Below, piece after piece: positions 20,392-27,764 of a stretch of 27,764 bases of DNA. The number at the start of each line of letters is the position of its first letter. Within the stretch, counting starts at the first letter, position 1. A model generated the notes under the pieces. It was not told the DNA's origin. It saw only the letters and a list, made by a program, of their open reading frames with translations, and searched no databases. The DNA is from a virus. The stretch lies in the IMG/VR virus record IMGVR_UViG_3300034072_001328, positions 1 to 27,764 of that record. One strand, written 5' to 3'. The translations under genes were made by a program, and so were the position numbers.

Positions 20392-23300
20392 ATGGCGGTT
20401 GAGCTTCGCAGCCTTCGTGTGAGCGCTGATTTCGATGCTACGAGCTATGTGCGCGGCATCGAGCAGAAGGCAAATGCAGATCGGCAGGCGGTTGCGAGCT
20501 CGAATGCGCTTGCCGCCGCCAATGACGAGGTTGCCCAAAGTCAGGAGCGTGTGGGTGCCAAGATCCTCCCGACCGTCAATGTGCTGGAGCGGTTGTCGCG
20601 TCAGTATATTGACGGGTACGGCACGGCACAGCGGTTCAATACCGAAATCCTGAAACTCGCTCGCTCGACGGATACGCAGGCTGCCTCCGTTGAGCACTTG
20701 GAGAGGGTCTATACCGGCATGCGGCGCCAGTTCGGGTTGGTGGCGGATGCGACCACCCTTGCCACGCTCGGCTACAACGATCTCGCGACAGCCATCAACA
20801 ATGTCAACGCGCGCCTTGGTGCGACTGAGGTTGCGGCAGAGCGGGCGGCCGCGGCTCAGAAGCAGTTGCATGCCGCCAACCAGAACGTGCCTGGTGTGAG
20901 GGGATTTGATGCAGCTAATCTCGGGTATCAGTTCCAGGATGTGGCAGTTACTGCCGCGATGGGCATGAACCCACTGATGATCGGCCTTCAGCAAGGTACG
21001 CAACTTGCGGCTATCGTCTCATCAATGGAGAAGCCTGTTGCGGGGATGGCGGCAGCATTCGGCTCTCTTCTCGGGCCTGTCTCGCTGATTACCATCGGCC
21101 TGACCGCTGGGGCCGCTGCTCTTATCCAGTATTTCTCGACGTGGACGGATCGCGCGTCGGGAATAACGGCGGAGATGCAGAAACAGAACGACCTGATCGT
21201 AAGCATTGCAAATAAATGGGGAAGCGCAACCCCTGCTTTGGCCGCCTATGCTGAGCAGATCAACAGCGTCAAAGATGCGACGGAGGCGATGGCTGCGGCC
21301 AACGCGGCTGCACAACAGGAGCTTGGTAAAGTTGAGGACGTTCTGGGCGGCATCAACAGGCAATACACAGCAGCAATCCGAGATTTGCGCGGCGGGGGCG
21401 TTGATACTCAGGAGACTGTAGCTTCGCTTACCCAGACGTTCCGGGATTTGCAGGGTGGGATCTTGGATGGCACGGCGACCTATGAGCAGCTCACCTCGGC
21501 ACAGTCAGCTCTTTCCAATGCCATCTCTCGCTTCGGAACGCCGGCACTGGCTGAATTCTCGGCTGCCTTTGATAGAGTTGTTCCAAGAATCCGTGAGGCG
21601 GTTGATCAGGCGGCTCGCTTCCGAACCGAGGCTGGCGCTCTTTCTGGGGTCGATCTGCTGAAGAAGTACGGGGGTCGCGGGGTCTATGACAACGTGTTCC
21701 GAAGCTCGGACTTCACAATGCAAAATAATCTTCTTCCCGAATATGGGCCCATACCAACGCGGCGACCTCTGCGGGAACTCGACGTCGATCAGGCGTATCG
21801 AGACCAGATGGAGATCGAGAACCGCCGACGTATGCAGGAGGCCGATCTTGCGGCTCGTCGTGCGCGTTCCCCGTCCGAACTGGAAGCCGCTGCGCGCGCT
21901 CGCGAGGAAGCCAATGTGATCGATGGCGAGAGCGATGCCATGCGGGTGAGCCGCATCAGCCTTGCCGGCACCAGGGCGCGGGTCGAGGCGGAATATCAGT
22001 TGGCCGAGGCGCAGAAGGAGCGTATGCGCGGCCTGAACGAAAGCGTTCAATGGCAGCAGATGGAGATCTCGCTTCTTGGCAAGACGCAAGGCGAGATGGT
22101 TGCTCTGCAGTCGGCCTACTCAATGATCTCGCGTGTGCGGGAAGAAGCGGCGCGCAACAATATCCGGGTAGACGAGCGTGAGCTCGCGATGATCCAGCAG
22201 AAGGCAGTTGAGCTTGGCCGGCTGGTGGATCTGTATGCGAGACTGCAGCTTCGTGGCGAGCTGCAGTTCGAACGCGACCAGCTTTTCCGTTCCGATCAGG
22301 ATCAGCAGATCGCCTCGCGGCTGCGCAGCTCCGGCCTTGCCGTCGATTTCGAGAGTGCTGAAGCCAAGATGATCCGGGAGAATATGCGGATCTCGGAGTT
22401 GCGTTCGGATCTCAAGGGGTTCTTCAGCGATTTCCGGGACGGGCTGATGCAGGGCGAGAGCTTTGGTGAAGCGCTCGGCAACGCCATCCTGAACGCGCTC
22501 AGTAATTCCTTGACGCGCTGGACAGACCGGCTGTTTGACAGTGCGATCACGTCGCTTCTCGGCGGCGGCAGCGGATCACCCTCCAGCTTTACGCCGAACA
22601 CGACGCTCGGCGCCTTCCTTGGGGCCGCCAACGATAACCGCATGGGCGGCTATTCCGGTCTCGGCGCTTCGCAGGCCATCGCCACGGGCGCGCAGTCGAT
22701 TACCGGCGGCGCGGTCGATCTTGCCATGCGGATGCTCGGGCAGACCGAGACGGCCAACGCCGGCTCTATCAATGCCTTTATGGCGGCGGGCGGTGTGGAT
22801 CTTGATGCCGCAACGAGTGCCTGGTGCGCCGGCTTCGTCAATTCCGCGCTGAAGCAGATCGGTGTGGATGGTACGGGTTCTTCCGTTGCCAACTCGTTTC
22901 AGGACTGGGGGCGGCTGGTCAATCCCTCCGATGTCATGCGCGGCGATGTGCTGTTGCAGTCGCGGGGGCTTGGCGCATCTTCGCTCGGCGGTCATGTTGG
23001 CCTTGCGACCGGCGCTTCCCGGTTTGTCGGCGGGCAGCAGCAATTGCAGATGTTGTCCGGCAATTCGAATGACAGTGTCGGCCTTGCCTGGGTCAATGCG
23101 CAGGAATTGCAGGTGCGGCGCGCGACCGAGGCGGCAGGTTCGCTTGGTAGGCTGTCAGACTCCAGCGGAGTTGCAATGCAGGGGCTTGGCAGTCTTGGCA
23201 GTGGCCTGAACCAGTTCGGGGCAACGCTTTCGCGCGCGATGGGCGGTGGCACTGGTGGTTTCAATGTCAGCAGCCTTTTCGGCAGCCTGTCCAATGCCGG

Positions 23301-23784
23301 CTGGAATATGGGTATCCTTTCCAGCTCGTCGCAGGTGCTGGGCGCGGTCATGAAAGGCAGCTGGGGCCTTTGGGATAATGGTGGTTACACTGGTCCCGGC
23401 GGCAAGCATGATGTTGCCGGTCTCGTTCATCGCGGCGAGGTTGTCTGGAGCCAGGAGGACGTTGCCCGCTGGGGCGGCGCTGGCAACGTGGATGCCATGC
23501 GGCGCGGTCTTCGCGGTTATGCCGAGGGCGGCATCGTCGGGGATCGTCGGCGGGTTGTCGGCATGCCGGCATCGTCTGCCGGCGGCGAGCGGGTGCGCGT
23601 GATAGAGACCGTCAAGGAGGTCCGGATCGCCTATGATGAGCAGGGCAATCCGTACCAGCGCATGCGGGAGATTGCGCGCGAAGAGTCTGATCTGGTTGCG
23701 ACACAGAGGGCCGATGAAGTTCGCCAGGAGCTGCCAAACCGCATGAATGCGTGGCAGCGGAATCCCTATGTGCGGGGGCGGTAA
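20392..23784 (+). CDS. tail tape measure protein with NlpC/P60-like hydrolase domain
   Basis: A 1130-residue tape measure. A coiled-coil N-terminal part (1-185) is followed by a hydrophobic segment (about 190-250), long helices (to about 720), then a peptidase domain at about 780-905 of the TIGR02594/CHAP type: Cys812 in SAWCAGFVN and His868 in LGGHVGLATG. The C-terminal end has the phrases GGYTGPGGKHDVAGLVHRGE and YAEGGIVG common to tape measures. It fixes tail length and is likely to open peptidoglycan during DNA entry. GGACC precedes the ATG weakly. It follows the frameshift gene. Confidence 0.93.
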   Translation: MAVELRSLRVSADFDATSYVRGIEQKANADRQAVASSNALAAANDEVAQSQERVGAKILPTVNVLERLSRQYIDGYGTAQRFNTEILKLARSTDTQAASVEHLERVYTGMRRQFGLVADATTLATLGYNDLATAINNVNARLGATEVAAERAAAAQKQLHAANQNVPGVRGFDAANLGYQFQDVAVTAAMGMNPLMIGLQQGTQLAAIVSSMEKPVAGMAAAFGSLLGPVSLITIGLTAGAAALIQYFSTWTDRASGITAEMQKQNDLIVSIANKWGSATPALAAYAEQINSVKDATEAMAAANAAAQQELGKVEDVLGGINRQYTAAIRDLRGGGVDTQETVASLTQTFRDLQGGILDGTATYEQLTSAQSALSNAISRFGTPALAEFSAAFDRVVPRIREAVDQAARFRTEAGALSGVDLLKKYGGRGVYDNVFRSSDFTMQNNLLPEYGPIPTRRPLRELDVDQAYRDQMEIENRRRMQEADLAARRARSPSELEAAARAREEANVIDGESDAMRVSRISLAGTRARVEAEYQLAEAQKERMRGLNESVQWQQMEISLLGKTQGEMVALQSAYSMISRVREEAARNNIRVDERELAMIQQKAVELGRLVDLYARLQLRGELQFERDQLFRSDQDQQIASRLRSSGLAVDFESAEAKMIRENMRISELRSDLKGFFSDFRDGLMQGESFGEALGNAILNALSNSLTRWTDRLFDSAITSLLGGGSGSPSSFTPNTTLGAFLGAANDNRMGGYSGLGASQAIATGAQSITGGAVDLAMRMLGQTETANAGSINAFMAAGGVDLDAATSAWCAGFVNSALKQIGVDGTGSSVANSFQDWGRLVNPSDVMRGDVLLQSRGLGASSLGGHVGLATGASRFVGGQQQLQMLSGNSNDSVGLAWVNAQELQVRRATEAAGSLGRLSDSSGVAMQGLGSLGSGLNQFGATLSRAMGGGTGGFNVSSLFGSLSNAGWNMGILSSSSQVLGAVMKGSWGLWDNGGYTGPGGKHDVAGLVHRGEVVWSQEDVARWGGAGNVDAMRRGLRGYAEGGIVGDRRRVVGMPASSAGGERVRVIETVKEVRIAYDEQGNPYQRMREIAREESDLVATQRADEVRQELPNRMNAWQRNPYVRGR

Positions 23785-23787
23785 GGC

Positions 23788-24429
23788 ATGGCGGTTTCCT
23801 ATCCATACACATTGCCGGTCCTGGCCGACCGGCTCAAAATCCAGAAGGTCAGCTGGTCGATCCAGCGCAATGACGAGATGAGCGGCGGCGGCGATGGTCG
23901 CGTGTGGCAGGCCGAACTTGCGCCACCGCTCTGGATGGCCACCATCGAGCTTTGCGAGATGGATCTCGATCAGGCGGAGGCGGTTGCCGCTCTTATTCGC
24001 AAGCTGCACGGCGCGCAGGAAAGCTTCCTGCTCTACAACCCGGCGCGCAAATATCCGGCGGCTGATCCGACCGGCGCTCTTCTTGGATCAGCCTATGTGA
24101 CGGTTGCGGCCGTCGGCGGCAATACGATCTCGCTCGCAGGCCTGCCGGCTGGCTACATGGTCAGCCTGGGCGACAAGATGTCGATCACCTATGCCGGCGC
24201 GCGTGTGGCGTTTCTGGAGGCGTCCGAAACTGTCGCTGCCAACGGGGCAGGGGCGACCGGCGCGATCGAGGTGTTTCCTCACGTTCCGGTGGGCGTCCAA
24301 GCAGGGCAGGCTGTGACGTTGGTTCGTCCCGCCTGCAAATGCTTCATCATGCCTGGCACCCATAATCCCGGATCCGGTTCCAAGATGACCGTGACGGGCG
24401 CCGGATTCAAGGCTCTGCAACGCCCATGA
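23788..24429 (+). CDS. tail distal protein following the tape measure
   Basis: A 213-residue protein starting MAVSYPYTLPVLADR. It is mostly beta, with a helix at LDQAEAVAALIRKLHG and a C-terminal GSKMTVTGAGFKALQRP. In phages of this order the gene after the tape measure encodes a tail-tip or distal-tail component that docks the hub to the tube. No enzyme motif is seen. It starts 4 bases after the tape-measure stop. Confidence 0.65.
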   Translation: MAVSYPYTLPVLADRLKIQKVSWSIQRNDEMSGGGDGRVWQAELAPPLWMATIELCEMDLDQAEAVAALIRKLHGAQESFLLYNPARKYPAADPTGALLGSAYVTVAAVGGNTISLAGLPAGYMVSLGDKMSITYAGARVAFLEASETVAANGAGATGAIEVFPHVPVGVQAGQAVTLVRPACKCFIMPGTHNPGSGSKMTVTGAGFKALQRP

Positions 24430-25049
24430 GAAACGTCAGTTCGGCCTTTATGGACGCGCTCCTTTCGGGGCGGGATCGCGGGATTGTGCCGCGTCGGTTC
24501 CTCCATGTCACGGCAAGGGACCGGACAACCGGTGCACCGGCGGGCATCGGCCTGTGGACTGGGGACGAGGATATCAACGTGACGCTGACCTCCGGCGTGA
24601 CGGGGCAAGAGGTGACGCGGACCTATTACGGCGCGCGGAACCTGGTGATCCCGACCATCCCGCGCGTCTCCGACATGACGATCCAGACGATAACCGTCAC
24701 GATGAGCCAGATTGCCGACGCGGTGCAGCAGCTGATCCGCGGCTATGACGTGCGGCTGGCGAAGGCGGAGATCCACGACGGTTTGCTCGATCCGGTGACG
24801 CGGCAACTGGTGGCGCCGCCGGAGCTGAGCTTTCTCGGCGAGGTGGATGGCGCGCCGATCGAGACGCCGGCTGTCGGCGGGGAGGGTAAGGCGTCCCTGA
24901 AACTCGTCTCGGATGCGATCTCGATGCTGGCCCGGAAGAACCCGCGCAAAAGCTCCTACGAGGGGCAGAAGCGGCGCGATGGCGATGAATGGGGGCTTTA
25001 TGCCTCTACCGTCGCGACCTGGAAAATCCCGTGGGGGCAGAAGTCATGA
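24426..25049 (+). CDS. tail-tip / hub protein
   Basis: A 207-residue protein starting MRNVSSAFMDALLSGRD. It is beta-rich (GLWTGDEDINVTL, VSDMTIQTITVTMSQIAD), with the ending LYASTVATWKIPWGQKS, a phrase type common at the C-terminus of phage baseplate-hub-like proteins. It occupies the place usually held by a DUF2163-like tail protein in alphaproteobacterial phages, but the sequence match to that family is not clear. Overlaps both neighbours as ATGA. Confidence 0.55.
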   Translation: MRNVSSAFMDALLSGRDRGIVPRRFLHVTARDRTTGAPAGIGLWTGDEDINVTLTSGVTGQEVTRTYYGARNLVIPTIPRVSDMTIQTITVTMSQIADAVQQLIRGYDVRLAKAEIHDGLLDPVTRQLVAPPELSFLGEVDGAPIETPAVGGEGKASLKLVSDAISMLARKNPRKSSYEGQKRRDGDEWGLYASTVATWKIPWGQKS

Positions 25050-25471
25050 CGCAATTGCAACGCACGCCCGGATGGCGCCGCCGCTTCGAGACGGTCTGCG
25101 ATGACTGGAAACGCGAACCGTTTTCATGGGGCGACAATGATTGCGCCGTGGGCTTGGTCGGCCGTCTCGTCGAGGCGGTGACAGGGCAGGATCTGACGGC
25201 TGACTATCGCGGCCAGTATGAGGACGCAACCTCTGCCTATCGCCTGATGCGCCGCGCCGGCTTCACCAACCTCGCAGACCTGGTGGCGGATCTTCTGCCT
25301 GAGATCCACCCGTCACAGGCCAAGATCGGCGACGTTGCTGCGATCCCCGATGACAGCCTGTTTGGATACGCGCTCGGCATCGTCAATGGCGAGCGGGTTT
25401 TTGTTCTCCGCGCCGATGGTCATGGCACCGTCGATCTTCTCTCTGCGGCCCGCGCCTTCAAGGTTGGCTGA
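25046..25471 (+). CDS. DUF6950-like / NlpC-like tail peptidase domain protein
   Basis: A 141-residue protein starting MTQLQRTPGWRRRF. The phrase PFSWGDNDCAVGLVGRLVEAVTG (about residues 24-46) carries the Asp-Cys pair of the NlpC/P60-type fold as found in DUF6950 phage proteins, followed by LTADYRGQYED and a beta part (VAAIPDDSLFGYALGIVNGE). Proteins of this class lie between tail-hub and gpJ-like genes and may act on peptidoglycan at the tail tip. The start overlaps the previous stop as ATGA; the longer frame from 24989 is not used. Confidence 0.7.
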   Translation: MTQLQRTPGWRRRFETVCDDWKREPFSWGDNDCAVGLVGRLVEAVTGQDLTADYRGQYEDATSAYRLMRRAGFTNLADLVADLLPEIHPSQAKIGDVAAIPDDSLFGYALGIVNGERVFVLRADGHGTVDLLSAARAFKVG

Positions 25472-25474
25472 TTG

Positions 25475-27764
25475 ATGCATCTCATTCTCGTTCTTCTCAA
25501 CGCGCTGGCCTTCTGGCTTGCCGCGGACCCCGCGCATGCCGGGCCGGTGGCGGCTGCCTTTGCGGCGATCGGCAGCATCATTTCCGCTGGCGGCATCGGC
25601 GGAGCGATCCTGAAGCTCGCCATCGGCCTCGCAATGAACTTCGGCATGAGCCTTTTGCAAAAGGCCATGGCGAAGAAGAATCGCCAGAAGCAGGAGCCGC
25701 GGGGCATCACCATCGAAGCCCGCATGGGCGACGAGCAGCCGATCGGCTTCGTGCTCGGAAAATATGCGACGGCTGGCGTGCGCAAGTACATCGGTACATG
25801 GGGCAATGACGGCGAGACGCCGAATGCCTTTGTCACCGATGTGATCGAGATCGGCTCCATGCCGAACTATGCCGGCCCTTATGGCCTGACATCGGTCTGG
25901 ATCAACGATCAGGAATGCGCCGTGCTGTGGGATCAGCCGGAGGCGGATGGACGTGGTTATCCGATTGCGCAGTTCCGCAAGCCGGACGGCCCGCCGACGC
26001 TCTGGCTCAAGTTCCTGGACGGGACGCAAACCAGCGCGGATCCGTTCCTGCGCGACAAGTTCGGAAGTCATCCCGACCGGCCCTTCAAGGAAACGATGAT
26101 TGGTCGCGGTTGCCAAGTCGTGATCCTGACGGCCCGGTATGAGGCCGAAATCTTCTCCGGCGTGCCGCAGGGCGTGTACGAGCCGCACCCCATGCCGCTT
26201 TACGATCCGCGTCTCGATTCGACCAATGGCGGAAGTGGGGCGCATCGTTGGGGTGACCCTTCAACCCATGCGCCGACGACGAACCCGATCGTCATGGCCT
26301 ACAACATCATTCGCGGCATCTATTACGGCGGCGAATGGATGTTCGGCGGCCAGAACCTTGCCGCGTTCCGTCTGCCGTCCTCCAGCCTCATGGCTGCGGC
26401 CAACGAATGCGATGTGACGGTGACGCGCGCGAACGGCACGCAGGAGCCGCAGTTCCGGGCCGGCATTGAGATCCGTGGTGATATGACACCGCTCGATGCT
26501 CTCGACGATCTGCGGCAGGCCTGCAACGGGCGCATTGCCGAGGTCGGCGGTAGCTTCAAGACGCTCGTTGGCGCACCGGGCGCTGCCGTCTATTCGTTCA
26601 CGGATGGCGATGTCGTCGTGACGAAGGGGCAGAGTTTCGAGCCGTTTCCTTCTCTCGATGAGATCTACAACGGCATTGAGGCGACCTATCCGGAGCCGGC
26701 GGAGCGTTGGGCCATGAAGGACGCGCCGCCGCGCTATTCTTCGGAATACGAGGCGGACGACGGAGACCGCCGGCTGCCGGAAGGCATCGAGTTTGCTGCC
26801 GTGCCGTTTGGCGCGCAGGTGCAGCAGCTGATGCAGACGATGATCGACGAGGAACGGCGCTTCCGCGTGCACTCGATCTGCCTGCCGCCGGACGCCTATG
26901 CGCTGGAGCCCAACGATGTTGTCTCCTGGACGAGCGCACGCAACGGCTACATCAACAAGAAATTCCTGGTGGTCGAGATCGGCGGCGAGCCGACCTATTG
27001 CCAGCAAGTGCTGCTGAAGGAGCTTGACCCGAACGACTATGACTGGTCGTCGGACCGGGAGCTTCCGAGTGCGGTTGGCTGGGTTGGCCGGATCGAGGCG
27101 CCTGTTCAACAGATGACGGGGTGGTCTGTCGAGCCCGCAGTGGTGACCGACGCCAACGGCGTGCCGCGCCGGCCGGCGATCAAGATCTCCTGCGCGCCAA
27201 ACCTCGACGATGTGGTTCGGGTATGGGTTCAGGTTCGCGTAAAGGACACGGGAGATCTGGTGTTCGACAGCGATTCGAACGCCTACGCATCGCCCTATGC
27301 CTGGCTGATCTCCGGCGGCTGGACGCTGTCCGCCACGGAATACGAGGCGCGGGGCAAATATGTGCCCTACACCGCGCGTCCGACCGCGTGGGGCGAATGG
27401 CTCTCGGTCACAACACCGGATCTGCGGTTGTCCTATGCGGATCTCGCGGCCGATATCCTGAGCGCGCTGAACGTTCTTCAAGATTGGATCAACGACGGCT
27501 TGGCTGAACAGATCGAGGCCAATGCTGCGGCCATTCTGGCGGAAGCGCAGGCGCGCATCGACGCGATTGAGGAACAGGCGGATGCCCTGGCCGCCGAGAC
27601 GGCCGAGCGGGTTGCGGACGCCCTGGAGCGCGCAGACCGCTTCCGGGCAATCCTCTCCGACATCGAGGCGCTGCGCGACTATGTGGCGGAGGCCGACTTC
27701 GGCCACTTCGAAAAGGTCGAGGAACTGCGCACGACGTTGGTCGCCCGGATCGGCGATGTCAGCG
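25475..27764 (+). CDS. tail tip host-specificity protein (gpJ-like), 3' end outside the window
   Basis: The frame stays open from the ATG at 25475 to the window end, at least 763 residues. The N-terminus MHLILVLLNALAFWLAADPA is signal-like, followed by a Gly/Ala-rich hydrophobic region (IGSIISAGGIGGAIL), then a beta-rich domain (GEQ-type phrase MGDEQPIGFVLGKY) and the central gpJ-like tail-tip region to about residue 530. The last visible part is a long helical/coiled-coil segment (about 665-763; EAQARIDAIEEQADALAAE). It should form the central tail tip and contact the host receptor. Only AAGG lies upstream, about 11 bases from the start. Confidence 0.85.
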   Translation, partial: MHLILVLLNALAFWLAADPAHAGPVAAAFAAIGSIISAGGIGGAILKLAIGLAMNFGMSLLQKAMAKKNRQKQEPRGITIEARMGDEQPIGFVLGKYATAGVRKYIGTWGNDGETPNAFVTDVIEIGSMPNYAGPYGLTSVWINDQECAVLWDQPEADGRGYPIAQFRKPDGPPTLWLKFLDGTQTSADPFLRDKFGSHPDRPFKETMIGRGCQVVILTARYEAEIFSGVPQGVYEPHPMPLYDPRLDSTNGGSGAHRWGDPSTHAPTTNPIVMAYNIIRGIYYGGEWMFGGQNLAAFRLPSSSLMAAANECDVTVTRANGTQEPQFRAGIEIRGDMTPLDALDDLRQACNGRIAEVGGSFKTLVGAPGAAVYSFTDGDVVVTKGQSFEPFPSLDEIYNGIEATYPEPAERWAMKDAPPRYSSEYEADDGDRRLPEGIEFAAVPFGAQVQQLMQTMIDEERRFRVHSICLPPDAYALEPNDVVSWTSARNGYINKKFLVVEIGGEPTYCQQVLLKELDPNDYDWSSDRELPSAVGWVGRIEAPVQQMTGWSVEPAVVTDANGVPRRPAIKISCAPNLDDVVRVWVQVRVKDTGDLVFDSDSNAYASPYAWLISGGWTLSATEYEARGKYVPYTARPTAWGEWLSVTTPDLRLSYADLAADILSALNVLQDWINDGLAEQIEANAAAILAEAQARIDAIEEQADALAAETAERVADALERADRFRAILSDIEALRDYVAEADFGHFEKVEELRTTLVARIGDVS

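Noticed and set aside
26261-27706. 481-codon leftward frame opposite the tail-tip gene
   Set aside because: Antisense shadow of the open rightward frame from 25475, which has gpJ-like features.
1-27764. CRISPR array, tRNA, rRNA, insertion sequence or integrase
   Set aside because: No regularly spaced direct repeats with unique spacers, no recognisable RNA gene and no transposase or integrase motif was found; the only short-spaced direct repeats are the operators and iterons.

Overview
This window looks like the immunity, replication, head and tail portion of a temperate siphovirus (integrated prophage or free phage) of an alphaproteobacterial, probably rhizobial (Agrobacterium/Rhizobium-like), host. 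The host guess rests on the high-GC coding style, a GapR/DUF2312 protein, a ParB-MT-A70 methyltransferase fusion and the GHNGGP peptide. All are typical of alphaproteobacterial phages, but none is proof. No integrase, attachment site, tRNA or lysis cassette can be identified here.

Layout. (1) 1-1454 is a left arm of small leftward genes of unknown function plus one rightward gene. (2) 1421-2468 is a lambda-like switch. A leftward S24-type repressor gene (1519-2157) sits between two inverted copies of one promoter/operator (1421-1454 and 2212-2245, 31 of 34 bases identical). The right copy drives a Cro-like gene (2253-2468) that may be leaderless, and the left copy points into the left arm. 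(3) 2498-3153 holds a small leftward gene and a non-coding stretch with four hairpins. (4) 3154-9858 is a tightly overlapping rightward early operon: small regulators, GapR, an MT-A70 adenine methyltransferase, a C5-cytosine methyltransferase, a replication-initiator-like protein whose gene contains a five-copy iteron array (candidate origin, 8275-8425), and a NusG-family protein. (5) 9859-10086 is a structured leader ending in an intrinsic terminator. (6) 10087-18471 is the packaging and head block: HNH nuclease, small and large terminase, portal, protease, HK97-type capsid, connectors. (7) 18506-27764 is the tail block: tube, a chaperone pair joined by a -1 frameshift at GGGAAAC, a tape measure with an embedded hydrolase domain, tail-tip proteins, and a gpJ-like protein that runs off the right end.

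How it probably works together (inference). The repressor silences both outward promoters and may loop between the two operator clusters. On induction, Cro and the early operon are expressed, the initiator acts at iterons inside its own gene, and GapR and the two methyltransferases act on phage DNA. The NusG-like protein, made last in the early operon, would let RNA polymerase pass the terminator at 10055-10078 into the late genes. The most notable signals are the inverted operator-promoter pair with an operator-containing terminator, the intragenic iteron array, the NusG paralog placed directly before a structured terminator leader, the frameshift site, and a series of strong GC-rich hairpins without T-tracts.
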